NCBI GenBank assembly: GCA_965199665.1 | Contig: OZ241208.1 | Coordinates: forward strand, 1,426,001 to 1,490,000 | From: JAVVHH01 sp965199665 | Lineage (GTDB): Bacteria > Pseudomonadota > Alphaproteobacteria > Acetobacterales > Acetobacteraceae | Reading direction: 5' to 3' | Length of the DNA: 64,000 nucleotides | Shown: positions 1 to 7,971 of the stretch, in pieces | How positions within the stretch are numbered: position 1 is the stretch's first letter | Layout of the letters: the number at the start of each line of letters is the position of its first letter | Made by a program: the position numbers and the translations under genes | The notes under the pieces: generated by a model | Told to the model about the DNA's origin: nothing | What the model saw: only the letters and a program-made list of their open reading frames with translations | Databases searched by the model: none

Positions 1-58
1 TTGGAGCGAGCACCGCTTCTTCCCCCTCGGTGACATTCCGGCCTGCACCGACCTGTAA
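1..58 (+). CDS. C-terminal end of an upstream gene, possibly DUF1285
   Basis: An open frame enters from the left edge (first complete codon at base 2) and stops at TAA 56-58. It encodes about 18 residues ending in FFPLGDIPACTDL. In many alphaproteobacteria a DUF1285 gene lies directly upstream of the Nudix CoA pyrophosphatase and the CCA-adding enzyme, so this tail may be that protein. That rests on gene order only; the fragment is too short to identify by itself. Confidence 0.4.
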   Translation, partial: WSEHRFFPLGDIPACTDL

Positions 59-68
59 GCTGCCGCCC

Positions 69-686
69 ATGGATATCGATATGATCCGCCTCCGGTTGGC
101 GGCCGACCCGAGCACGGCACCTGCCGAGGCGATCGCCGCGCTCGCGCGCTCCGACGACGCGGCCGATTTGATGCCGGCCACGTCGACACCGGCGGCAGTT
201 TTGGTGACGATCGTGCATGGGCCGACGCCCGGCATCTTGCTGACCAAGCGCACCTCCACCCTGGCCAAGCATGCCGGCCAGGTCGCGTTTCCCGGCGGCC
301 GCATCGAGCCCGGCGAGACGGTCGAACAAGCGGCGCTGCGCGAAGCCTTCGAGGAGGTCGGCCTGCCGCCGGATGCGCCGGAGGTGCTGGGCCGGTTACC
401 CGACTATCTGACCGGAACCGGCTTCCGCATCTCGCCGGTCCTGGCTCTGCTGCCGCAGCCGATGGAGCTGACGCCCAACCCGGGCGAGGTCGAGGCCATC
501 TTCACCCTGCCTCTCGCCATCCTGCTCGACCCGGCGGCGCCGGAGAAGCGCCGGGCCGAGTTCCGCGGCCGCAAGCGCGAGTTCTGGGTCTGGCCGCACG
601 AGCAGCACTACATCTGGGGTGCGACCGCGGCGATCCTGGTGCACCTGGCGCAACGCCTGCGGGCGCAGGTCCGCGCCGCGGCATGA
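69..686 (+). CDS. Nudix hydrolase, probable CoA pyrophosphatase (NudL-like)
   Basis: Probably hydrolyses the pyrophosphate bond of CoA or CoA esters to 3',5'-ADP and a 4'-phosphopantetheine, in the cytoplasm. The protein is about 205 aa from the ATG at 69. A complete Nudix box (GX5EX7REUXEEXGU) runs from about residue 76 to 99 and includes GETVEQAALREAFEEVGL. The preceding stretch LTKRTSTLAKHAGQVAFPGG matches the extended UPF0035 signature that marks CoA-active members. Start choice is uncertain: GTG at 30 would overlap the upstream gene, and ATG at 81 is also possible; no clear ribosome binding site decides. It overlaps the next gene by ATGA and heads an operon with DUF6111 and the CCA-adding enzyme. 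Confidence 0.88.
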   Translation: MDIDMIRLRLAADPSTAPAEAIAALARSDDAADLMPATSTPAAVLVTIVHGPTPGILLTKRTSTLAKHAGQVAFPGGRIEPGETVEQAALREAFEEVGLPPDAPEVLGRLPDYLTGTGFRISPVLALLPQPMELTPNPGEVEAIFTLPLAILLDPAAPEKRRAEFRGRKREFWVWPHEQHYIWGATAAILVHLAQRLRAQVRAAA

Positions 687-925
687 TTCGCGCCGTCGAG
701 CTGGCGCTGTTCGCAGCGCCGGTTCTGGTCTTCCTGCTGTGGCTCCGCTTTCGGGACCGGGTTCTGGCGCCCCGCCGGTCCGCGCTTCTGGCCGCGCTGG
801 TGGCGGTGGTCGCCCTTGGCGCCGCCTTGGCCTGGACCGGGCTGAACGAGCGGCACCGCGAAGGCACCCGCTACGTCCCTGCGACGCTGGAGAACGGGCG
901 GATCATCCCCGGTCACGGGACGTGA
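683..925 (+). CDS. DUF6111-like small membrane protein
   Basis: An 80-residue protein with two hydrophobic segments (about residues 4-22 and 33-51) and a short charged tail. Size, composition and position between a Nudix hydrolase and a CCA-adding enzyme match the DUF6111 family of alphaproteobacteria, whose function is unknown. Its ATG overlaps the Nudix stop (ATGA), so translation is probably coupled. The last codons and the stop lie in the first copy of a 25-bp direct repeat, so the present C-terminus GHGT may be partly a product of that duplication. Confidence 0.75.
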   Translation: MIRAVELALFAAPVLVFLLWLRFRDRVLAPRRSALLAALVAVVALGAALAWTGLNERHREGTRYVPATLENGRIIPGHGT

Positions 926-957
926 CGAGCCTCCCCGGTCACGGGACGTGACGAGCC
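907..957 (+). repeat. 25-bp perfect direct repeat, period 26, across a stop codon
   Basis: Two identical 25-bp copies lie at 907-931 and 933-957, separated by one base. Copy 1 carries the TGA stop of the DUF6111 gene (923-925); copy 2 lies in the spacer before the CCA-adding enzyme. Each copy contains the inverted element GTCAC-N5-GTGAC, so each can fold. The period is not a multiple of three, which is tolerated because the copies straddle and follow the stop. Confidence 0.9.
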
Positions 958-964
958 GCTTGGC

Positions 965-2125
965 ATGACGCCGTTGCTGGACGACCCCGCCCTGCGGGCC
1001 GTGTTGGCAGCGCTGCCGCGGGCGCGCCTGGTCGGTGGCTGCGTGCGGGACATGCTGGCCGAGCGGCCCGTGGCCGACATCGATCTCGCCACCCCCGACC
1101 CGCCCGACCGCGTGATGGCGTCGGTGGAAGCGGCCGGGCTGAAGGCGGTGCCGACCGGGCTCAAGCATGGCACGGTCACCGCCGTCAGCGGCGGCCGCGG
1201 CTTCGAGATCACCACGCTGCGGCGCGACGTGGCGACCGATGGCCGGCATGCCGAGGTCGCCTGGACCGACGATTGGCGCGTGGACGCCGCGCGGCGCGAC
1301 TTCACCATCAACGCCATGTCCCTGTCGCAGGACGGGCAGTTGTTCGACTTCTTCGGCGGCGCCGACGACCTCGCCGCCGGCCGCGTCCGTTTCGTCGGCG
1401 ACCCCGGTGCCCGCATCGCCGAAGACTATCTCCGCATCCTCCGCTTCTTCCGCTTCCAGGCGCGCTACGGCCGCCAGCCGCCGGAGCCGGCCACGCTGGC
1501 CGCGTTGCGGGACGGCGCGGGCGGGCTCGTGCAGCTCTCGGCCGAGCGCGTTTGGAGCGAATTCAAGCGCGTGCTGGTCGCGCCGGACCCGCGCGGCTCG
1601 CTGCGGCTGATGGCGGAACTCGGCGTGCTCGCCGCGATCTTGCCAGAAGTCCGCGACCTCGATGGCTTCGAGCGGCTGGTGGCGGCGGGCGCCCCGGCCG
1701 ACCCGGTGCTGCGCCTGGCCGCGTTGGCGCCGGCCGACGATATCGGCGCGCGCTGGCGGCTATCCGCCAAGGAGCAGACCGAGCTGGCCGGGCTGGCGGG
1801 GCCGCCGCCTGACCCGGCACTGACGGGCGCCGACCTCCGCCGCTGCCTGGCCGACACGCCGCCCGCCACCTTGATCGGCCGGTCCTGGCTCGCGCACGGC
1901 GCGGAGGGCGCGGCGGTGCGGGGACGGATCGCGGCCGAGCCGCCGCCGCATTTCGCGCTCGCTGGGCGCGATGCGCTCGCCTTGGGCGTGGCGCCGGGGC
2001 CACAGGTCGGTGCGCTGATCCGCGACGTGCGGGAATGGTGGATGGCCGGTGGGTGTGTCGCTTCGGCCGCGTCGTGCCGGGCCGAACTGGCCCGACGGGT
2101 AGCGTCCGCGCTCGCCGCCCGCTAG
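965..2125 (+). CDS. CCA tRNA nucleotidyltransferase / polyA polymerase family
   Basis: Adds or repairs the 3' CCA end of tRNAs, using CTP and ATP without a template, in the cytoplasm. The 386-aa protein has the class II nucleotidyltransferase signature: GGCVRD at about residues 24-29 and the metal-binding DID at 38-40. These are followed by RRDFTINAM (the conserved nucleotide-recognition region) and an EDYLRILRFFRFQARYG stretch typical of the neck domain. Length fits the alphaproteobacterial form without an HD domain. It follows the Nudix and DUF6111 genes on the same strand after the 26-bp-period repeat. Confidence 0.94.
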   Translation: MTPLLDDPALRAVLAALPRARLVGGCVRDMLAERPVADIDLATPDPPDRVMASVEAAGLKAVPTGLKHGTVTAVSGGRGFEITTLRRDVATDGRHAEVAWTDDWRVDAARRDFTINAMSLSQDGQLFDFFGGADDLAAGRVRFVGDPGARIAEDYLRILRFFRFQARYGRQPPEPATLAALRDGAGGLVQLSAERVWSEFKRVLVAPDPRGSLRLMAELGVLAAILPEVRDLDGFERLVAAGAPADPVLRLAALAPADDIGARWRLSAKEQTELAGLAGPPPDPALTGADLRRCLADTPPATLIGRSWLAHGAEGAAVRGRIAAEPPPHFALAGRDALALGVAPGPQVGALIRDVREWWMAGGCVASAASCRAELARRVASALAAR

Positions 2126-2135
2126 ACGACCCTGC

Positions 2136-3893
2136 ATGGGAAAGCGGGAGCGTGTCAGCGACGACGTGAGTACGCGGCATCTGATGCGGCGGCTATGGCG
2201 CGAGCAGCTGCGGCTGCACCGCGGCAAGGTGATATACATCCTGGTGCTCACGGCACTGACGGCCGGGTTCACCGGGCTGTATCCGGTGGTGATCGATCGC
2301 GCGATCTCCATGTTCGTCGCCCGCGACGCGCGCATCCTCTATCAGGTGCCGGTGATCGTCATCCTGGTCACGATGGCCAAGGCGGCCGCGCAGTATTTCC
2401 AGACGGTCGCCGTTCAGCAACTGGTGCTGCTGGTGATCCGCGACCTGCAGGATCGCATGTTCGTCCATCTGGGACAGGCGGACCTCGTGCAGGTCGAGCG
2501 TGAGCCGCCCGCCCAGCTGGCGACCCGCTTCACCACGGACGTCACCCTGATCCGCGAGGCGCTCACCCGCGCGGTCAACGGTCTGCGCGACGGCGTGACG
2601 ATCGTCGGGCTGGTCGGCTCCATGCTGTACCTGGACTGGACGTTGTTCCTGATCGCGGCAGTGATGTACCCGCTCGCCGCCGTGCCGATCCAGCGCCTGG
2701 GCAAGCGCATCCGCCGCGCCTCCGGCGGTATGCAGGAGACCATGGGCGTCACGGCGGCTTTTCTCTACCAGAGCTTCGCCCAGGCGCGGACGGTGCGGGC
2801 CTATCGGCTCGAGGCGGCGGAGGCGGCGCGCGCCAAGGCGGCGTTCGGCCAGCTCTATACGGCGCTGCTGCGCATGACGCGCAACCGCGCGATCCTGGAT
2901 CCCATGCTGGAGGTGCTGGGCGGCACCGCCGTCGCGCTGGTGATCGGCTTTGCCGGCTGGAGGGCGGCGACGGGGGCGGGTGGCATCGGCAACTTCTCCG
3001 GCTTCGTGGCCGCGCTATTGCTGGCCTCGCAGCCGCTGCGCTCGCTGGGCTCGCTGAACGCGGCGTTGCAGGAGGGAATGGCCGGGCTGGCCCGTGTCTT
3101 CGGCATCATCGACGAGGCGCCCCGCATCCGCGAGGCCACCGACGCGGTTGCCTTGCCGCCGGGCCCCGGGCGGGTGCGGTTCGAGAATGTGTCCTACGCG
3201 TATCCCGACGGCCGGATGGGCCTGCGCGACCTCAGCTTCGACGCGGCGCCCGGCCTCACCGTGGCCCTGGTCGGACCATCGGGCGCGGGGAAGAGCACGG
3301 CGCTGTCGCTCATCCCCCGCCTTGGCGACGTGGGGGCCGGCCGAATCGTGATCGACGGCGCCGACATCCGCACGCTGACCTTGAGCAGCCTGCGCGACTC
3401 CATCGCCTATGTGGGCCAGGACGCGCTGTTGTTCGACGACACGGTGGGCGCCAACATCCGCATGGGCCGGCCCGACGCGACGGATGACGAGGTGATCCGC
3501 GCGGCACGGGCGGCGGCCGCGGACTTCATCGAAACGCTGCCACAGCAATACGACACCCCGGTCGGCCCCGGCGGCGGCCGGCTTTCCGGCGGCCAGCGGC
3601 AACGCGTGGCGCTTGCCCGTGCCTTGCTGCGCGATCCCCGCATCCTACTGCTCGACGAGGCCACCAGCGCCCTGGACGCGGAGAGCGAGGCTGCCGTGCA
3701 GGCCGCCCTGATCCGCTTGCGGCGCGGGCGCACCACCGTGGTGGTGGCGCACCGGCTCTCCACCGTGCGCGACGCCGATCTCGTGGTCGCGATCGAGGAC
3801 GGCGTCGCGGTCGAGCAAGGCTCGCATGCCGAACTGCTCCGGCACGACGGCCTCTATGCGCGACTGGTCCGCACCCAGGCGCTGGCGGCCTGA
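2136..3893 (+). CDS. ABC exporter, fused permease and ATPase (MsbA/LmrA type)
   Basis: A half-transporter expected to homodimerise in the inner membrane and export a lipid or other hydrophobic substrate. The 585-aa protein has an N-terminal six-helix ABC transmembrane domain (about residues 25-310). The C-terminal ATPase shows Walker A GPSGAGKST near residue 380, signature LSGGQ near 482, Walker B LLLDEATSALD near 505 and the switch His in VVVAHRLST. MsbA (lipid A flippase) is one possible role, but the sequence alone does not fix the substrate. It begins 10 bp after the CCA-adding gene. Its TGA abuts the stop of the convergent small gene, giving a 14-bp palindrome around TGATCA. Confidence 0.9.
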   Translation: MGKRERVSDDVSTRHLMRRLWREQLRLHRGKVIYILVLTALTAGFTGLYPVVIDRAISMFVARDARILYQVPVIVILVTMAKAAAQYFQTVAVQQLVLLVIRDLQDRMFVHLGQADLVQVEREPPAQLATRFTTDVTLIREALTRAVNGLRDGVTIVGLVGSMLYLDWTLFLIAAVMYPLAAVPIQRLGKRIRRASGGMQETMGVTAAFLYQSFAQARTVRAYRLEAAEAARAKAAFGQLYTALLRMTRNRAILDPMLEVLGGTAVALVIGFAGWRAATGAGGIGNFSGFVAALLLASQPLRSLGSLNAALQEGMAGLARVFGIIDEAPRIREATDAVALPPGPGRVRFENVSYAYPDGRMGLRDLSFDAAPGLTVALVGPSGAGKSTALSLIPRLGDVGAGRIVIDGADIRTLTLSSLRDSIAYVGQDALLFDDTVGANIRMGRPDATDDEVIRAARAAAADFIETLPQQYDTPVGPGGGRLSGGQRQRVALARALLRDPRILLLDEATSALDAESEAAVQAALIRLRRGRTTVVVAHRLSTVRDADLVVAIEDGVAVEQGSHAELLRHDGLYARLVRTQALAA

Positions 3894-4103
3894 TCAGGCC
3901 CGGCGCCAGCGCAGCAGCGCCACCAGCGACCAGATCGCCTCCACCACCCCGAACGGCCACGCCCCTTGCAGGAAGCCGTACGCGGAGCCCAACAAGCAGG
4001 ACGCGGCGAAGCCCAGGATGAACCAGCGGCTGCGCGCCTCCAACGCGTAGCACACCAACATGCTCGTGACCGCGAACAGGCCGAACGCGGTCAGGCCGTC
4101 CAT
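3894..4103 (-). CDS. small two-helix membrane protein, unknown function
   Basis: About 69 residues from the ATG at 4103 (the frame is open to 4127, where a longer start adds MGQAKSGR). Three hydrophobic stretches, at about residues 5-20, 27-43 and 48-62, give at least two membrane spans. The end, WPFGVVEAIWSLVALLRWRRA, resembles small conserved alphaproteobacterial membrane proteins that I cannot name. It converges on the ABC exporter with back-to-back stops and diverges from trpS. Coding status rests on the hydrophobic pattern and on having no better gene in this gap. Confidence 0.6.
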   Translation of the reverse strand: MDGLTAFGLFAVTSMLVCYALEARSRWFILGFAASCLLGSAYGFLQGAWPFGVVEAIWSLVALLRWRRA

Positions 4104-4153
4104 GCGGCCCGACTTGGCTTGACCCAAGCGGGGACGGCGGACACAAACCGGCC

Positions 4154-5152
4154 ATGCAGCGCATTTTCTCCGGCATCCAACCCTCGGGCGTGCCGACCCT
4201 CGGCAATTACCTCGGCGCTCTGCGCAATTGGGTCACCCTGCAACGCGATCACGAGTGCCTCTACTGCGTGGTGGACCTGCACGCCCTGACGCAGTTCCAG
4301 GACCCGGCGACGCTGGCCGCGGCCTCCCGGGAGATGGCCGCCTCGTTGATCGCCTGCGGCGTCGACCCGGCTGCGCACGTGCTGTTCCTGCAATCGGCAG
4401 TCCCCGCTCACGTGCGCCTCGGCTGGATCTTCACCTGCGTCGCCCGGCTCGGCTGGCTGAACCGGATGACCCAGTTCAAGGACAAGGCCGGCAAGGACCG
4501 CGAGAACGTCTCGTCCGGGCTGTACGTCTACCCAAACCTCATGGCAGCCGACATCCTGGCCTATCATGCCACCCGCGTCCCGGTCGGCGATGACCAGCGG
4601 CAGCACTTGGAACTGGCCAACGACATCGCGCAGAAGTTCAACCATGATTACGGCACGGAGTTCTTTCCGCCCATCGAACCGCTGATCGGCGGCGAGGCGA
4701 CCCGAGTCATGAGCCTGCGCGACGGCACCAAGAAGATGAGCAAGTCCGATCCGTCGGATCAGAGCCGGATCAACCTGCTCGACGACGCCGACACGATCGC
4801 GCTCAAGATCCGCCGCGCCAAGACCGACCCGGCACCGCTACCTGATAGCGCAGAAGGGCTGTCCGGGCGGCCGGAAGCGCGCAACCTGGTCGGCATCATG
4901 GCGGCTTTGCTCGATACCGACATGGCGGGTATAATTGCGGAGCATGGCGGAAAGGGCTTCGGCGTCTTCAAGGAAGCGCTTGCCGAGGTGGTGGTAGCGA
5001 AGCTCACGCCCATCGCTTCAGAAACCAAGCGGCTGTTGAATGACCCGGCGGAGGTCGATCGCGTGCTCCGGGACGGGGCCCGTCGTGCGGCGGCGATCGC
5101 GGATCCGATCGTCGAGGAAGCCGAACGCTTGGTCGGCCTCCTCAAAACCTGA
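4154..5152 (+). CDS. trpS: tryptophan--tRNA ligase
   Basis: Charges tRNA-Trp with tryptophan, using ATP, in the cytoplasm. The 332-aa class I synthetase starts MQRIFSGIQPSG and carries the HIGH-equivalent PTLGNYLG at about residues 14-21 and an exact KMSKS loop near residue 195. Conserved GDDQRQHLEL and the Trp-pocket region are present. Length is normal for bacterial TrpS. It is transcribed alone between the divergent small membrane gene and the convergent csbD-like gene. Confidence 0.96.
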   Translation: MQRIFSGIQPSGVPTLGNYLGALRNWVTLQRDHECLYCVVDLHALTQFQDPATLAAASREMAASLIACGVDPAAHVLFLQSAVPAHVRLGWIFTCVARLGWLNRMTQFKDKAGKDRENVSSGLYVYPNLMAADILAYHATRVPVGDDQRQHLELANDIAQKFNHDYGTEFFPPIEPLIGGEATRVMSLRDGTKKMSKSDPSDQSRINLLDDADTIALKIRRAKTDPAPLPDSAEGLSGRPEARNLVGIMAALLDTDMAGIIAEHGGKGFGVFKEALAEVVVAKLTPIASETKRLLNDPAEVDRVLRDGARRAAAIADPIVEEAERLVGLLKT

Positions 5153-5190
5153 AGGGCCCGGCCGGGTCACGTCACCAGGCCGGAGCCATT

Positions 5191-5535
5191 CTAGCGCCGA
5201 CGGACGTAGGTGACGCGCGGCGCCGGCTTGGTCGCGAGCGCCAGCAGGAAGCCGACGCCGGCCGCGACCAGCACGGCGGTGATCGGCCGTTTGTCGATCT
5301 GGTCGGCCAGGGCGTCACCAGCGTCCTCGATCTGGTCCAGCAGCTGCGAGCCGTACTCGCCGCCGTAGTCGCGCACGGCCTCCTTGACCTGGCCGAACGC
5401 CTTCTGCGCGCTGCCGGCCGCTTGGTCGTAATTCCCTTCCGCGCGCAGCTTGGTGTCGCCAGTCAGCTTGCCGGCCATCTCCTTGGCCTTGCCACCGAGA
5501 TCCTGCGCGCCGCCTTTGAACTGATTGTCGTCCAT
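5191..5535 (-). CDS. CsbD-like stress protein with C-terminal membrane anchor
   Basis: A 114-aa protein. The N-terminal half (FKGGAQDLGGKAKEMAGKLTGDTKLRAEGNYDQ) is a CsbD-like motif found in small general-stress proteins. The C-terminal half resembles the ElaB/YqjD (DUF883) layout: amphipathic helix, then one hydrophobic span at about residues 86-104, then a basic tail. It could therefore be tethered to the inner membrane. Its ribosome binding site AAGGAGGG lies inside the last codons of the upstream kinase, and only one base separates the kinase stop from this ATG, so the two are probably translationally coupled. Confidence 0.85.
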   Translation of the reverse strand: MDDNQFKGGAQDLGGKAKEMAGKLTGDTKLRAEGNYDQAAGSAQKAFGQVKEAVRDYGGEYGSQLLDQIEDAGDALADQIDKRPITAVLVAAGVGFLLALATKPAPRVTYVRRR

Positions 5536-5536
5536 G

Positions 5537-6757
5537 TTAGCCCTCCTTACTCATCGACGACTCAAACCCGGACGGGCTGGCCGGGTTCCCGCGCGATGGC
5601 AGCCAGACCGTCACGGTGGTGCCGACGCCTTCCGCGCTCTCGATGCGCAGGTGCCCCCGATGCCGGTTCACGATGTGCTTCACGATCGCGAGGCCCAGCC
5701 CCGTGCCGCCCACCGCGCGCGATCGGTGCGTGTTGACGCGGTAGAACCGCTCCGTCAGCCGCGGGATGTGGTTGGCCGCGATACCGACGCCCTCGTCGCG
5801 CACCGCGATCGACACGCCCGGGCTACCGGCCCGCGCGGCCGGGCGAACGTCGAGAAAGATGATCCCGTCGTCGCGGCCGTATTTGACCGCGTTCTCGATC
5901 AGGTTCTGCAGCACCTGCCCGAGCTGGTCCCGGTCGCCGACCAGGCGGGGCAGGGCGGCGTCGACCGTCGGCTCCAGCCGGACGCCGCGGGCGGCGATCA
6001 ACGGCTCGAGGCTGGCAGCGGTCTGCTCGATCAACCCGCGCAGATCGACGTTGCCGGAGGGTGCGACATGTTCGGTCAGCTCGATGCGTGAGAGGCCGAG
6101 CAGGTCGTCGATGAGCCGGTTCATCCGCTGCGCCTGCTCGGCCATGATGCCGAGGAAACGGACCTGCGCGGCCGGGTCGTCGGCGGCGGGGCCCTGCAAT
6201 GTCTGGATGAAGCCGATCAGGCTGGCGAGCGGCGTGCGCAGCTCGTGGCTGGCATTGGCGACGAAATCTGCCCGCATTCGCTCGATCGCCCGCTCCCGCG
6301 TCCGGTCGGACAGCAGTGCGAGCACCCGCTTCTTGGCGCCCTCGATCGGCACGATGCGGACGTGCAGCTCCCGCGCGACCGGCACCGGCATGCTCAGATC
6401 GACGAAGCTTTCCGCGCGGCCGGCGATGGACCGGTCGAGCGCGGCGCGGAAGGCCGGCATGCGGAGCAGGGCAGGGGCGCCCGCCCCGAGCGTCGCCCGC
6501 GCTTCCGCGTTCAAGCGTCGGATCGTCCGCTCGGCGCCGAACACGATCAAGGGGTCCGGCAGCCGCTCCAGCAGCGCTTCTTCCTCCGCCAGCTGCCCTT
6601 GCAGCTCGGCGATCTCCGTCATGAGCACGCGGACCTGTTGCTCGGCGACGAACTGTCGCGCCCGGGCCCGCGTCGCCCGCCGCAGCCCTAGATACAGACC
6701 GGCTCCCCAAGCGATGATCAGGAGCAGGACCGTCGCCGTCAGCAGGGCCGCGGTCAT
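5537..6757 (-). CDS. membrane sensor histidine kinase, PhoR-like
   Basis: A two-component sensor kinase of 406 aa. One N-terminal transmembrane helix (residues 3-24) is followed by a coiled stretch and a PAS-like segment (about 60-155). HisKA comes next, with the phospho-acceptor in SHELRTP (His171), then HATPase_c with N box NLIENAVKYG, G1 DEGVGI and G2 GGTGLGLAIVKH. This build resembles PhoR, the phosphate-starvation kinase. However, no phoB, pstSCAB or phoU lies beside it in this window, so the phosphate role is not supported by context. It lies 9 bp downstream of the LpoA-like gene and directly upstream of the CsbD-like gene on the same strand. Confidence 0.85.
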   Translation of the reverse strand: MTAALLTATVLLLIIAWGAGLYLGLRRATRARARQFVAEQQVRVLMTEIAELQGQLAEEEALLERLPDPLIVFGAERTIRRLNAEARATLGAGAPALLRMPAFRAALDRSIAGRAESFVDLSMPVPVARELHVRIVPIEGAKKRVLALLSDRTRERAIERMRADFVANASHELRTPLASLIGFIQTLQGPAADDPAAQVRFLGIMAEQAQRMNRLIDDLLGLSRIELTEHVAPSGNVDLRGLIEQTAASLEPLIAARGVRLEPTVDAALPRLVGDRDQLGQVLQNLIENAVKYGRDDGIIFLDVRPAARAGSPGVSIAVRDEGVGIAANHIPRLTERFYRVNTHRSRAVGGTGLGLAIVKHIVNRHRGHLRIESAEGVGTTVTVWLPSRGNPASPSGFESSMSKEG

Positions 6758-6766
6758 GGCGGTGGA

Positions 6767-7960
6767 CTACATGCCTGGCGCCGTGGTTTGCCGCGGGCCG
6801 CCTGCGCCCACCTCGACGATTGCCAGGCTGCGGCGGACGGTGCCGTCCGGCAGCAGTTGGAACACGCCGTTGGCGCCGGCGAACCCGGCCGGGTTGAGCA
6901 GCGTCGCCACCGAAATGCCGTTCGGGCCACTGGCGGCACGCGCGGCGGCGGCGGCGTCGAAGGCGACGCTGGCGATGTCGCGCGGCGGGCTGCCGTAATG
7001 GGCGGCGTAGTTGCCCTCGAACACGTGCAGCGAGTCGGCCGGCGGTGCGGCGAACAATGCCCCGGACAGGGCGCCGAGCTTGGCCGCATCCCGGCTCCAG
7101 AGCGCGGTGCCGAGCAGCCGGATCCGGTCCGGGCCGAGCCCGGCCGCGGTCAGCGCCGGCAGCATGCGCAAGGTGGCATCCGCCGTGGAGCCGAGCAGCA
7201 GCGCTTCGATCGGGGCCGGGGCGCCGGGCACGGGTGCGGACCGGCCCATCTGCGTGATCGCGTTCTCCAGTCCGGCCTGGTTCTGGTAGCGCAGCACGAC
7301 GGGCGGCGGCAGGCTCATCTCGGCCGTCGCCGCCTGAAGCCCGGCAGCGAGGGACTCGCCGAATGGGTTGCTGGGGAGGATCGCGCCGATCCGCCGCTTG
7401 CCGTCGCGCACGGTGGCGCGAACCAGCGTGCGGACCTGCTGCGCGGGCGTGAGGCCCAGCGGCCAGACGCCGGGTTGGGCGGCGCGGCCGTCCGAGGTCA
7501 ATGCCAGGACCGGCACGTGCTGCGCGGTGGCAATCGGGGCGACCGCTTCCGTCTCCGGCGCGGTCAGCGGGCCGACGATCAGCCCGGCGCCCGCCGCGAT
7601 GGCGGCCGAGGCGGCGGCGGCGGCACCGGCGGGCGTGCCCTTGGTGTCCCGTGTGTCGAGCGCGTCCGGCCGATCGGGGTCGAAGGCGAGACGGGCGGCC
7701 TGCAGCATCGCCTGGCCAAGCGAAGCGTTGGAACCGGTCAGCGGCAGCAGGATCGCGACCCGGCGGCCGACGGGCGGCGCGTAGGCCGGCGCCGCTCCCC
7801 CGTAGCCGCCGATCGGCTGCTGCATTACGCAGGCAGTCAAGCCGCCAGCGGCCAGGAGCAAGGCGAGTGCCCGACCCAGATCACGCCGACCCAGATCACG
7901 CCGACCCAGACCACGCCGACCCAGACGGTGCCGACCAAGCGCGGTCGTTCGGAAGTCCAT
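6767..7960 (-). CDS. periplasmic lipoprotein, penicillin-binding protein activator LpoA-like
   Basis: A 397-aa lipoprotein from the ATG at 7960, which has AAAGGAG upstream. The lipobox LTAC ends at Cys44. The mature part has a type I periplasmic-binding fold (RRVAILLPLTGSNASLGQAMLQAARLAF), as in LpoA and LivK-like proteins. In E. coli LpoA activates the peptidoglycan synthase PBP1a from the outer membrane and its gene is next to rsmI, the same arrangement as here. An unusual feature is the arginine-rich n-region of the signal peptide, about 30 residues long, built from an in-frame 15-bp tandem repeat (7872-7936). The mature protein lacks the extra N-terminal TPR-like domain of enterobacterial LpoA. 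Confidence 0.78.
   Translation of the reverse strand: MDFRTTALGRHRLGRRGLGRRDLGRRDLGRALALLLAAGGLTACVMQQPIGGYGGAAPAYAPPVGRRVAILLPLTGSNASLGQAMLQAARLAFDPDRPDALDTRDTKGTPAGAAAAASAAIAAGAGLIVGPLTAPETEAVAPIATAQHVPVLALTSDGRAAQPGVWPLGLTPAQQVRTLVRATVRDGKRRIGAILPSNPFGESLAAGLQAATAEMSLPPPVVLRYQNQAGLENAITQMGRSAPVPGAPAPIEALLLGSTADATLRMLPALTAAGLGPDRIRLLGTALWSRDAAKLGALSGALFAAPPADSLHVFEGNYAAHYGSPPRDIASVAFDAAAAARAASGPNGISVATLLNPAGFAGANGVFQLLPDGTVRRSLAIVEVGAGGPRQTTAPGM
7872..7936 (-). repeat. 15-bp in-frame tandem repeat in a signal-peptide n-region
   Basis: Four units of 15 bp (7872-7886, 7887-7901, 7902-7916, 7917-7931) plus 5 bp of a fifth. Units 1 and 2 are identical; unit 3 has one change and unit 4 several. 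On the coding (minus) strand they spell the pentapeptide LGRRD and variants, which extends the positively charged start of the lipoprotein signal peptide. Unit gain or loss would keep the reading frame. Confidence 0.93.
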
Positions 7961-7971
7961 GCGGCTCTCCT

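Noticed and set aside
5153..5190. Terminator hairpin between trpS and the CsbD-like gene
   Set aside because: GGCCCGGCC and GGCCGGAGCC can pair only with mismatches over a 14-nt loop; too weak to call.
5537..6757. Naming the kinase phoR
   Set aside because: The domain order fits, but no phoB, pst or phoU gene is nearby and the family is broad.
7872..7936. Array taken as a possible CRISPR or integration site
   Set aside because: The units are contiguous with no spacers, and they encode an in-frame pentapeptide at the start of a lipoprotein gene.
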